Shown here in pieces: positions 1 to 6,187 of a stretch of 9,744 bases of DNA; within the stretch, counting starts at the first letter, position 1; every line of letters starts with the position of its first letter. The position numbers and the translations under genes were made by a program. Below the pieces are notes generated by a model. That model saw nothing but the letters and a program-made list of their open reading frames with translations, did no database searches and had not been told where the DNA came from. This DNA comes from a bacterium (GTDB lineage Bacteria > SZUA-182 > SZUA-191 > JAJRXT01): the NCBI GenBank assembly GCA_024277605.1, contig JAJRUU010000199.1, forward strand, positions 1-9,744. Reading direction: 5' to 3'.

Positions 1-2
1 AA

Positions 3-713
3 AGCAATGCACATTATCTGTTGCTATTTTTTGCTATTGGCCTAGCTGTCTTCCTGGCTTGCCTCTCTAACCCTCGTGACCCGCAGATTAGGACTATGTC
101 TATTGTGGGCTATATGCTTTTCTTCTTTTGCTGTTTTGATCTCTTTAAGCCAAATCCACTTAAATCCCGATTATTTTTATTTAATGCATTAAAATTATGC
201 GCGTTAGGTGGAGTTCTCGCTTTCTTGACTATCGATTTATTTTACGATAACATAAGGGGATCTTTGCACTATTATTATAATAGCTATGAAATTCACACCC
301 CAAGAGGTATTTTAACCGGAGACAAACAAACCAAAAACCACATAGAAGGATTAATGAGGATAGTTGACCAATATACCCTGCCCAAAGAAGATATCTTCAT
401 GTATTACCACCAATCCTTGCTATATTTTCTCTTTGATCGTCATAATCCTACCAGATTCAATACGATAGATTTTTATTATTCGCCTGAACAAATGGCAGAT
501 GTAGTAACCAGATTGGACAAGAGTAAACCCAAAATTGTTTTCCGGGATGATTTTATCAAGCGCCGGGGGCGTGAGGTTAAATTCAGTACATTTTTCACCC
601 AGGAACAGATGCGCAACAACCCGCTGGAAAAATATGTCAGGCAGCATTATCAGCTGATTGAGGATACAGGATTTATAGAAGTATACAAAATACTACCGGA
701 TAGTGATAGTTGA
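3..713 (+). CDS. C-terminal part of a GT-C-type membrane glycosyltransferase (5' truncated by window edge)
   Basis: The frame is open from base 3 to the TGA at 711-713. The first visible initiator is TTG at 21, but it has no Shine-Dalgarno and the frame continues to the edge, so I read this as the end of a longer gene. The visible part has about three hydrophobic segments (nt 21-60, 105-145 and 190-235) and then a soluble tail of about 155 residues. The tail carries the stretch LLYFLFDRHNPTRF (nt 417-458). A pattern of the form Y-L-x-x-R-x-N-P-T-R is, from memory, common in the extracytoplasmic C-terminal domain of GT39-like GT-C proteins. The catalytic N-terminal acidic loop would lie outside the window, so substrate cannot be judged. 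The stop codon overlaps the repeat element that follows. The family call is moderately sure; the exact role is unknown. Confidence 0.6.
   Translation, partial: SNAHYLLLFFAIGLAVFLACLSNPRDPQIRTMSIVGYMLFFFCCFDLFKPNPLKSRLFLFNALKLCALGGVLAFLTIDLFYDNIRGSLHYYYNSYEIHTPRGILTGDKQTKNHIEGLMRIVDQYTLPKEDIFMYYHQSLLYFLFDRHNPTRFNTIDFYYSPEQMADVVTRLDKSKPKIVFRDDFIKRRGREVKFSTFFTQEQMRNNPLEKYVRQHYQLIEDTGFIEVYKILPDSDS
706..711. repeat. Left target-site duplication of the MITE-like element (atagtt)
   Basis: This 6-bp sequence is repeated exactly at 845-850, directly outside the right inverted repeat. Its last T is the first base of the TGA stop of the upstream gene. If the element and one copy of the repeat are removed, the codon becomes TAA, so protein length is unchanged. 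Confidence 0.75.
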
Positions 714-844
714 TGGTCTCGTAAAAAGTCTGAAAACACAGATTATTGTCATTCCCGTGTAAACTGGAATCCAGTATTTTCCGATAGTTAAAATCAGGAT
801 GGATTCCCGCTTTCGCGGGAACGACGACTTTTTACGAGACCATC
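712..844. mobile_element. MITE-like element, 133 bp, with 19-bp perfect TIRs
   Basis: The left terminus gatggtctcgtaaaaagtc (712-730) is repeated exactly as its reverse complement at 826-844. The element is flanked by the 6-bp direct repeat atagtt at 706-711 and 845-850, which reads as a target-site duplication. It has no coding capacity. A second, imperfect inverted repeat is nested inside (746-757 against 816-827, 10 of 12 bases), and a hairpin with a 7-bp stem lies at 804-821 (ttcccgc / gcgggaa). It would need a transposase supplied in trans. I recall similar ends in environmental deltaproteobacterial-type genomes but cannot name a family. Confidence 0.85.
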
Positions 845-850
845 ATAGTT
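845..850. repeat. Right target-site duplication of the MITE-like element (atagtt)
   Basis: This is the second copy of the 6-bp duplication seen at 706-711. It is followed by aac, which supplies the inferred ancestral TAA stop of the upstream gene. Confidence 0.75.
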
Positions 851-912
851 AACTTTATAAACAGACCGGCCTGGCTGCCAAGTATTAACCTGACTCAACC
901 ATAACTGATTTT

Positions 913-2829
913 ATGCAAACTCTTAAAAAAACAGCGATTATATTTTTCTTGTCCTTAGTTGAAGTTTTTTTGATAATAACTATCCAAAAGACTCCTGCTA
1001 TTATTAATTACATGCAGAGTGCATTAAAGTTATCCGTCCATTCTTCATTTATATGGATGCCACTTAGCATCTTCATAACAGTTAATTTTTTTATCATCTG
1101 GAAACTGCTAACCGACATTCCCCAAATAGGAAAATTTATAACAGCTTGTGTAGATAAATTTAAAAACATAGTGGAAATACTATGTGCCAAACAAAGGCGC
1201 ACCCTTTGTTGGAGTGCGTTTTTGTTGGGTTTTTTGATCTGTCTTGCGTACATGGTGTTTGTCACTAAATGTACCTATGTTGACCCTGACACGGAAACAT
1301 ACATTTTTCAGGCTAGATTATTTGCTATGGGAAAAACTTATGCCCCCTCGCCGGCAGACTTCAGGTTTATCCCGGCCAAGCATTTAAACTATATTCATGG
1401 TAAAGTTTATGAGCTTTTTCCTATAGGGAATGCCTCTTTTTTAGCGCTTGGAGAATATTTTAATATCCCTTGGATTATCCCTCCATTGTTATCCGGGATA
1501 TTAATAGTGTTCATGTTTTTAATAATGGATAGTTTCGCCTCCAGGAAGGCGGCTTTGCTTACAGGTTTTCTGATTCTTATTTCCCCCTCTTTTTATGCTA
1601 TAGGAGGTGCGTGGTGGAGTGAGAATCCATCCAGGTGTCTTCTAGCTGTTTCGTTGTATTTCTTTCTTAAGTTTGTGAGGCCAAACTCTAAAGAAGAGCC
1701 AGAGCCAGCATCTGGTTTTTCCTTTTTAGAGATCATAATTGCCGGTCTATGTTGGGGAATTGCCTTTAATACCAGACCGGGTTCTGCTCTTGTGTTTGCA
1801 GGAATATTTACCATGTTCTGGCTTTATTTTCTTGTAACTAAACCAGTAAAAAAGCGACTATTTGTTCGGGGGATGTTGTTTCTTGCGGTTGGTTTATTTG
1901 GAATTGCCTTGTACTTATCGGTAAATAACTATTATACTGGTGATCCCTATAAGACACCACATGATGTCGAACAAAAATATACTACATTTGGATTCGGCAT
2001 AAAAGCGGAGGGAATGAACCCTGATTTATCTAAAACATATGATATTCCCCTTAAAGGATTAGCATATGAGCATACTCTACCTAGAGCCTTTAAGAGACTG
2101 ATTAAAAATATCCTGCCGACTGTGGGGATGAATATCGTAGGTTGGGGATTTCCAGAAAATATCTACGGATTTAATTTCATTACGCTGATCTTAGCTTATG
2201 TCTTTATAATTTTTCAGCTGATTAAATATAAGGATAGCCTGGATATTATTTTAAGCGCTACTTTCGTGGGCCTGCTTGCCTTCCAGCTCTTTTATTTTTA
2301 TGATAACAGTATATGGAATTCTCTGGCAGTGGGGGCAAGATATTATAACGAAGCTATAATAATTGGGCTGATTCCGCTATTGGCCAAGGGAATACTAAGC
2401 AGTAAACCATATTTTCAAAAAGTTGCCAAAAGAGTTAACTTTAAAAAGAATTCCCTCCAAGTTGGAGTAATCCTATTGCTTTTTATAAATTGGAGCTTCT
2501 TTACCCTTACCCAGATAAATTATGGTTTTAAACCAGCGTTTTGGGATTTAAGGCAACAAGTCAGTCAAATGAAATTAGATAAGGCGGTTATTTTTATAAA
2601 AAGCGACCAGCTCCCACTGGGAGATCGTCCATATACAGAATTTGGCCAGGGAAAAGTGGTTTATTTCAAATTATTCGGTGCAAGATCTCCTTGGGTATTG
2701 GATCAGAAGGATCCAGACAAACCGGATGATTGGCGGGAATTCTATCCTAAGTATTTCAAAGGCAGAACACCATTTTTGTGGGAAGGAAATAAGCTTATAA
2801 GGCTGGATGTTGAAGATTCTATCCCATAG
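913..2829 (+). CDS. GT39/ArnT-like polytopic membrane glycosyltransferase (GT-C fold)
   Basis: The product is 638 residues with roughly a dozen hydrophobic segments. These include an N-terminal pair (residues 8-24 and 45-65) and further helices near 98-117, 184-205, 211-230, 270-300, 317-335, 418-436, 445-460, 478-490 and 514-530. After the helix at 98-117 comes an acidic loop with VDPDTETY (123-130). In GT-C enzymes the first extracytoplasmic loop carries the catalytic acidic residue. Later marks are FNTRPGSAL (285-293), NNYYTGDP (338-345) and GARYYNE (474-480), which fit the PMT_2-like group. The family uses polyprenyl-phosphate sugars at the outer face of the membrane; donor and acceptor cannot be told here. 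A soluble tail of about 105 residues follows. The ATG at 913 has no visible Shine-Dalgarno; I kept it because the first membrane helix would be lost with the next Met (residue 34). Confidence 0.75.
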   Translation: MQTLKKTAIIFFLSLVEVFLIITIQKTPAIINYMQSALKLSVHSSFIWMPLSIFITVNFFIIWKLLTDIPQIGKFITACVDKFKNIVEILCAKQRRTLCWSAFLLGFLICLAYMVFVTKCTYVDPDTETYIFQARLFAMGKTYAPSPADFRFIPAKHLNYIHGKVYELFPIGNASFLALGEYFNIPWIIPPLLSGILIVFMFLIMDSFASRKAALLTGFLILISPSFYAIGGAWWSENPSRCLLAVSLYFFLKFVRPNSKEEPEPASGFSFLEIIIAGLCWGIAFNTRPGSALVFAGIFTMFWLYFLVTKPVKKRLFVRGMLFLAVGLFGIALYLSVNNYYTGDPYKTPHDVEQKYTTFGFGIKAEGMNPDLSKTYDIPLKGLAYEHTLPRAFKRLIKNILPTVGMNIVGWGFPENIYGFNFITLILAYVFIIFQLIKYKDSLDIILSATFVGLLAFQLFYFYDNSIWNSLAVGARYYNEAIIIGLIPLLAKGILSSKPYFQKVAKRVNFKKNSLQVGVILLLFINWSFFTLTQINYGFKPAFWDLRQQVSQMKLDKAVIFIKSDQLPLGDRPYTEFGQGKVVYFKLFGARSPWVLDQKDPDKPDDWREFYPKYFKGRTPFLWEGNKLIRLDVEDSIP

Positions 2830-2854
2830 GGGGCACTTTTTCAAGGTTCCCTAT
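2826..2854 (+). terminator. Hairpin overlapping the stop codon; weak terminator candidate
   Basis: Bases 2826-2834 can pair with 2846-2854 over nine pairs, two of them G-U, around an 11-base loop. The stem starts within the last sense codon and spans the TAG stop. There is no T-run after it (agtgtcttataaat follows), so it is not a canonical intrinsic terminator. It could act in mRNA 3' end protection. Confidence 0.25.
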
Positions 2855-2868
2855 AGTGTCTTATAAAT

Positions 2869-2979
2869 CTAGTGTCATGTCAAGTCTGTCATGCCGGACT
2901 TGATCCGGCATCCAAAGCTTGTGGATTCCCGCCTTAGCGGGAATGACAATCATACGTTACATGGATGACATGGCGCTAG
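2869..2979. repeat. Palindromic intergenic repeat with two strong hairpins and imperfect terminal inverted repeats
   Basis: The ends ctagtgtcatgtca (2869-2882) and tgacatggcgctag (2966-2979) are inverted repeats at 12 of 14 positions. Inside, tgtcat (2887-2892) pairs with atgaca (2943-2948) and encloses two perfect 8-bp stems. One is atgccgga / tccggcat at 2891-2911 and the other is attcccgc / gcgggaat at 2925-2944. The unit can fold as a small cruciform. It looks like a REP or MITE-type intergenic repeat of the widespread kind with ATGCCGGACTTGATCCGGCAT and GGATTCCCGC cores. I found no clear target duplication, so mobility is less sure than for the element at 712-844. Confidence 0.7.
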
Positions 2980-3032
2980 TAAGGGTAAGTTCTTTTAAGA
3001 CCATTGCATTTATAAAGAGACATCACTTAATT

Positions 3033-3037
3033 AAGGG
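3033..3037 (+). promoter_or_regulatory. Ribosome binding site for the DUF362 gene
   Basis: aaggg lies nine bases before the ATG at 3047 and supports that start. Confidence 0.6.
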
Positions 3038-3046
3038 CATAAATAA

Positions 3047-4069
3047 ATGAAGCACAACAGCATCGTATCCATTGCCAAAGTTAACCAAAATGTCATTCAG
3101 ACCGTCTCTGAGGCTATGGAAGCGGCCCATTGGAAGGAATTCATTTCCAAGGGAGCTGCGGTAAGCCTTAAGGTTAATCTGGGCTGGGACTTGTTTATTC
3201 CGGGTTCCATAACATCTCCTTTAGTTGCGGAAGGTGTGATTAATACCATCCGGGATTGGGTGGGTAAAATATATATGGTAGAATCGGACCAGGTGCTGGA
3301 AGATATAGAAACAGCGTACCGTAAAAGCAGAATGCAGAAATTATGTGAAAGATATGCTATAGAATGGGTCAATTTGTCGAGTCAGAAACCAATCCGGGTT
3401 AGAACAGAAACTAATATAATATTCAAAGATATTGAGATTCCAGAAATACTGCTTAATACTGAAATGATTACCCTGCCGGTGATGAAGACTCATGGCAAAA
3501 CCACCATTACCGGGGCGATAAAAAACCAGTGGGGATGTATAAGTAAACTCAGGCACAACTTCCACCTGGTCTTAGACGACGCCCTGGCTGATATTAACTC
3601 CATAGTCCCTCCTAAATTTGCGGTTATGGATGCTACCGTGTGCTTAGAAGGAAACGGCCCTAAATCGGGCATACCTAAAATAGCAAATCTCGTATTGGCT
3701 TCAGGTGATTTTGTAGCTTTAGATATGGTGCAAGCCCAGCTTATGGGGTTTGACCCTTCGCAGATTAAGCATATACAGAATTGTGCCCAACGGAAATTAG
3801 GTAACTCGAGTTTAGAAAAAATCGAGGTTGTCGGTGAGAGCTTAGAAGCACATAAGATGAAATTTAAGCCGGCTGAACATAATCTGGTTTCTAAGTTTGA
3901 GCTGTTTTTACGCACCTCGCGTTTTAAGCGCTTATTCTTTGATACCCCGCTGTTTAAGGTATGTTTGATGTTGGCTAAAATATATTATCTCATTTGGAAC
4001 CAGTCACATGGGAAAAAATATCGGCAAGAGATCTTGGCCCACCCTGTTTATGGGAAGCAATGGGAATAG
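3047..4069 (+). CDS. DUF362 domain protein without iron-sulfur motif
   Basis: The product is 340 residues, soluble in character, with the DUF362 landmarks in order. These are KVNLGWD (42-48) followed by ITSP; LPVMKTHGKTTITGAIKN (143-160) with WG at 162-163; DATVCLEGNGP (195-205); and an acidic pair D221/D226 before LMGFDP (232-237). The five cysteines (100, 164, 199, 246, 306) are scattered, so the C-terminal ferredoxin-like cluster found in many DUF362 proteins is absent. Instead residues 280-340 form a basic and hydrophobic tail, with a possible membrane-touching helix near 303-317. DUF362 has, as far as I know, no settled biochemical reaction. Placement between two GT-C glycosyltransferase genes suggests a link to envelope glycan metabolism, which is inference. 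It is flanked by intergenic regions of 217 and 154 bases, so it may be transcribed alone. Confidence 0.85.
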   Translation: MKHNSIVSIAKVNQNVIQTVSEAMEAAHWKEFISKGAAVSLKVNLGWDLFIPGSITSPLVAEGVINTIRDWVGKIYMVESDQVLEDIETAYRKSRMQKLCERYAIEWVNLSSQKPIRVRTETNIIFKDIEIPEILLNTEMITLPVMKTHGKTTITGAIKNQWGCISKLRHNFHLVLDDALADINSIVPPKFAVMDATVCLEGNGPKSGIPKIANLVLASGDFVALDMVQAQLMGFDPSQIKHIQNCAQRKLGNSSLEKIEVVGESLEAHKMKFKPAEHNLVSKFELFLRTSRFKRLFFDTPLFKVCLMLAKIYYLIWNQSHGKKYRQEILAHPVYGKQWE

Positions 4070-4131
4070 ATTTCCTCTGATATATGCACTAGGCGACAAA
4101 AAATCTATTTTGATGTTTTAACCAATTTTAC

Positions 4132-4159
4132 TTGACACATTTTATTTTAGAATGATAAA
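4132..4159 (+). promoter_or_regulatory. Sigma70-type promoter candidate upstream of the third GT-C gene
   Basis: A perfect -35 box ttgaca (4132-4137) is followed after 16 bases by gataaa (4154-4159), a 4 of 6 match to the -10 box. The surroundings are very AT-rich. It would give a leader of about 55 bases before the TTG start at 4224. Confidence 0.5.
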
Positions 4160-4211
4160 TTAAGGTCAAAATAAGAATTTCATATCTTCTTTTTTCCAAA
4201 TACATTAAATA

Positions 4212-4226
4212 AAAGGTAAGCTTTTG
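4212..4226 (+). promoter_or_regulatory. Ribosome binding site deciding a TTG start
   Basis: aaaggt lies seven bases before TTG at 4224-4226. An in-frame TAA at 4206-4208 closes the frame upstream, and no ATG or GTG lies between. The first internal Met (residue 30) would fall inside the first membrane helix, so TTG is the likely start. Confidence 0.6.
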
Positions 4227-5891
4227 TATTCATCCAGTCAGGTAGAACCTCTCTCTAAAAGCAGAAAAAAAGAGCTTGCTATAGTTTTCATTGCGGTGTT
4301 TTCAATAGCGATGCTCTTTGCATTGGTTACGAATCATGCGTGGGAAGATTATTATATTACCTATAAGCCCAGCAAGAACCTTGCTACAGGTCACGGCCTG
4401 GTCTATACGCCAGGGCAAAGGGTTCATTCTTTCACATCCCCCTTCAATGTTCTTATCCCCGCAGCCTTAAGCTATATGACAGGTAACACCTCAGATACGC
4501 TTGTATTATGGCTCTATCGTATCTTGTGCAGCCTGCTTACAGGTGCAGCGGCGGTTCTGCTGCTAAGAATTGCCCGGCATAAATCTTTAGCTTTAATCCC
4601 TATCATCGTATTAATCGGTATGTTCGCCACAGATAATAAAATTATCGATTACAGTATCAACGGACAGGAAACAGCATTCATGGTGTTTTTTATTGCCTTA
4701 ATGCTGCATACCTTACTGGTTGATTCGCGCTCAATTGTTCTAAAGCTTGGATTGTCCTTAGCCGGTCTAATGTGGACGAGGCCCGATGGTTTCATATATG
4801 CAGGCTGCATCGGATTAGGATTTCTTTTGTTCCCAAGTGGTCTTTCCTTTACAAAATCCAGAAAGGACTTGCTTGTAACTTGCCTTAAGGCAGCTCTTTT
4901 GGCAGCGATAATATATCTACCTTGGATATTATGGGCCTGGTTTTACTATGGTTCGCCAATCCCACACACTGTTATAGCCAAAGGGCTTGCATCTTCACAC
5001 GATTTTTTGAATCTGTTGACTAATTTTATATTGTTTCCTATCAACATCATTTTCAAAAGAACCACATCGGTAAATCTGACATTTTTACCGGCATATGCAT
5101 ATTTTGGCGGCTGGCATAATACGGTATTTCAATATAGTAAGCTTATTTCATACGCATGTGCGTTATATTGGCTGGTTCCCACGAAAAACTCGTCAGCTCG
5201 TGCAGTTTCATTTGCGTTCATGCTTTCTCATTTCTATCTGACATATATTGCCGGCCATCCCTCTCCATGGTATATTCCAAATACCGCAGTTCAGGGTATA
5301 TTTGTTGCCGCTAATATTAGCCAAGATGCGCTTAGTTGGATAAGTGCTGATAAAAATACGCCATTAAAGAAGGTTTTCAAGAAAGCTGTTGAAGCTATAT
5401 CGGTTCTGGTTGTAGCGGTAAGCTTACTGTTGTTGGTCTGCGTTGCTTATCAGTTGCGGATTCAGCAGCGAGTTATTGAAGATGGACATCGCAAGCAAAT
5501 CGGTTTATGGCTTCGTCAAAATGCGGCTGCTAAAACAGATACCGTTTTTGTGGAATGTTTAGGATATATAGGTTATTTTTCAGAATTAAAAATGCTTGAC
5601 TATCCCGGATTATCTTCACCCGAAGTTGTTGCCGCACGAAGGAAATTAAAGTCAGAGCGATGGGATGAATTAGTTCAGGAATTGAAGCCTGACTGGCTTG
5701 TTCTCAGGCCCGCTGAAATCAAAAATCGGTTCAGCGACAAGACATATCTTGAATCACACTATCAAAAAGTTAAAGTGTTTGACGTCTATGATAAGGTGAA
5801 ATCATACAACTGGCTTCCAGGTCGTGATTATCTGTTTTATGATAGCATATTTATTATTTATAAACGTATGTTGAATGAGAGCCTAGTGTGA
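4224..5891 (+). CDS. GT-C-type membrane glycosyltransferase with ED-Y-IT-Y / NLA-GHGLVY signature
   Basis: The product is 555 residues. A short basic cytoplasmic start (SKSRKK, 11-16) precedes a first helix (about 18-37). The first extracytoplasmic loop then holds WEDYYITYK (40-48), NLATGHGLVYTPGQRV (52-67) and FTSP (70-73). This signature marks a GT-C subfamily in which the acidic residue (here E41 or D42) is the likely catalytic centre. From memory the mycobacterial arabinofuranosyltransferase AftB belongs near this group, but sugar specificity cannot be transferred. About ten further helices follow, with WTRPDG midway and HPSPWYIPN before the last ones. After the final helix (about residues 391-410), a soluble tail carries LGYIGYFSELKMLDYPGLSSPEV, near 456-478, typical of this group. 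It differs clearly from the GT-C proteins encoded at 3-713 and 913-2829, so the three are not recent duplicates. It probably has its own promoter at 4132-4159. Confidence 0.75.
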   Translation: MYSSSQVEPLSKSRKKELAIVFIAVFSIAMLFALVTNHAWEDYYITYKPSKNLATGHGLVYTPGQRVHSFTSPFNVLIPAALSYMTGNTSDTLVLWLYRILCSLLTGAAAVLLLRIARHKSLALIPIIVLIGMFATDNKIIDYSINGQETAFMVFFIALMLHTLLVDSRSIVLKLGLSLAGLMWTRPDGFIYAGCIGLGFLLFPSGLSFTKSRKDLLVTCLKAALLAAIIYLPWILWAWFYYGSPIPHTVIAKGLASSHDFLNLLTNFILFPINIIFKRTTSVNLTFLPAYAYFGGWHNTVFQYSKLISYACALYWLVPTKNSSARAVSFAFMLSHFYLTYIAGHPSPWYIPNTAVQGIFVAANISQDALSWISADKNTPLKKVFKKAVEAISVLVVAVSLLLLVCVAYQLRIQQRVIEDGHRKQIGLWLRQNAAAKTDTVFVECLGYIGYFSELKMLDYPGLSSPEVVAARRKLKSERWDELVQELKPDWLVLRPAEIKNRFSDKTYLESHYQKVKVFDVYDKVKSYNWLPGRDYLFYDSIFIIYKRMLNESLV

Positions 5892-5991
5892 TATAAATAA
5901 TACCTGAACTAGATGCCGTATAATGAGGTGTTCTTAACCCGACCTATTCATAAATTCAGGCTGGGTTTGCAAGACATCCCTTGCGAGATAA

Positions 5992-6019
5992 GGTTTATAA
6001 GCCAAGGCTTATAAGCCAA
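5992..6019. repeat. Tandem 14-bp repeat containing the palindrome GGCTTATAAGCC
   Basis: ggtttataagccaa (5992-6005) is followed directly by ggcttataagccaa (6006-6019), identical at 13 of 14 positions. The second copy contains a perfect 12-bp palindrome (6006-6017). The two together can also fold back on each other. Paired palindromic sites in an intergenic region are compatible with a dimeric regulator's operator, but the regulator is not in the window. Confidence 0.5.
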
Positions 6020-6157
6020 CGTCCAATAAAACTTTGTTTGCCCAAGGGGACAGGAACAGGAAGCTGATAAATTTATAGTTTTCAACTAAATATCGATTCG
6101 CCCATAACAAGACCCGAATTTTTCGGGTTAAGAGTGTCCACTGAATACGGGTTTTTT

Positions 6158-6166
6158 TGTGATAAT
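6158..6166 (+). promoter_or_regulatory. Extended -10 promoter candidate before the flavoprotein gene
   Basis: tgtgataat is a TGn extension joined to GATAAT (5 of 6 with TATAAT). There is no convincing -35 box, as expected for some extended -10 promoters. Transcription would start about 15 bases before the ATG at 6188. It directly follows a seven-T run, so the two readings compete for this stretch. Confidence 0.3.
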
Positions 6167-6187
6167 TTTTGAAAAGTAGGGGAATAT

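Larger units (their letters stand above)
5892..6187 (+). other. Structured 296-base intergenic region, possible regulatory leader
   Basis: No gene is visible here. In order it holds: a perfect -10-like TATAAT (5919-5924) with no good -35; an imperfect stem aacccgacct / aggctgggtt (5936-5945 with 5958-5967); a 5-bp stem gcaag / cttgc (5969-5984); a tandem palindrome at 5992-6019; a 7-bp stem acccgaa / ttcgggt (6112-6128); and cggg followed by seven T (6148-6158). It could be a transcribed leader of the flavoprotein gene or eroded mobile DNA. I cannot match it to a known riboswitch class. Confidence 0.4.

Noticed and set aside
714..850. CRISPR array or rho-independent terminator as explanation of the repeats after the first gene
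   Set aside because: There is only one pair of inverted, not direct, repeats, plus a target duplication. This fits a transposable element rather than an array, and no T-run follows the inner hairpin.
3490..3915. 141-codon minus-strand open frame
   Set aside because: It lies fully inside the DUF362 gene, has no recognisable domain or Shine-Dalgarno, and its cysteine- and serine-rich composition looks like a shadow frame.
6112..6128. Stem acccgaa / ttcgggt as a stand-alone intrinsic terminator
   Set aside because: The bases directly after the stem are aagagtg, not a T-run. The T-run comes only at 6152-6158, so on its own this is not a terminator.
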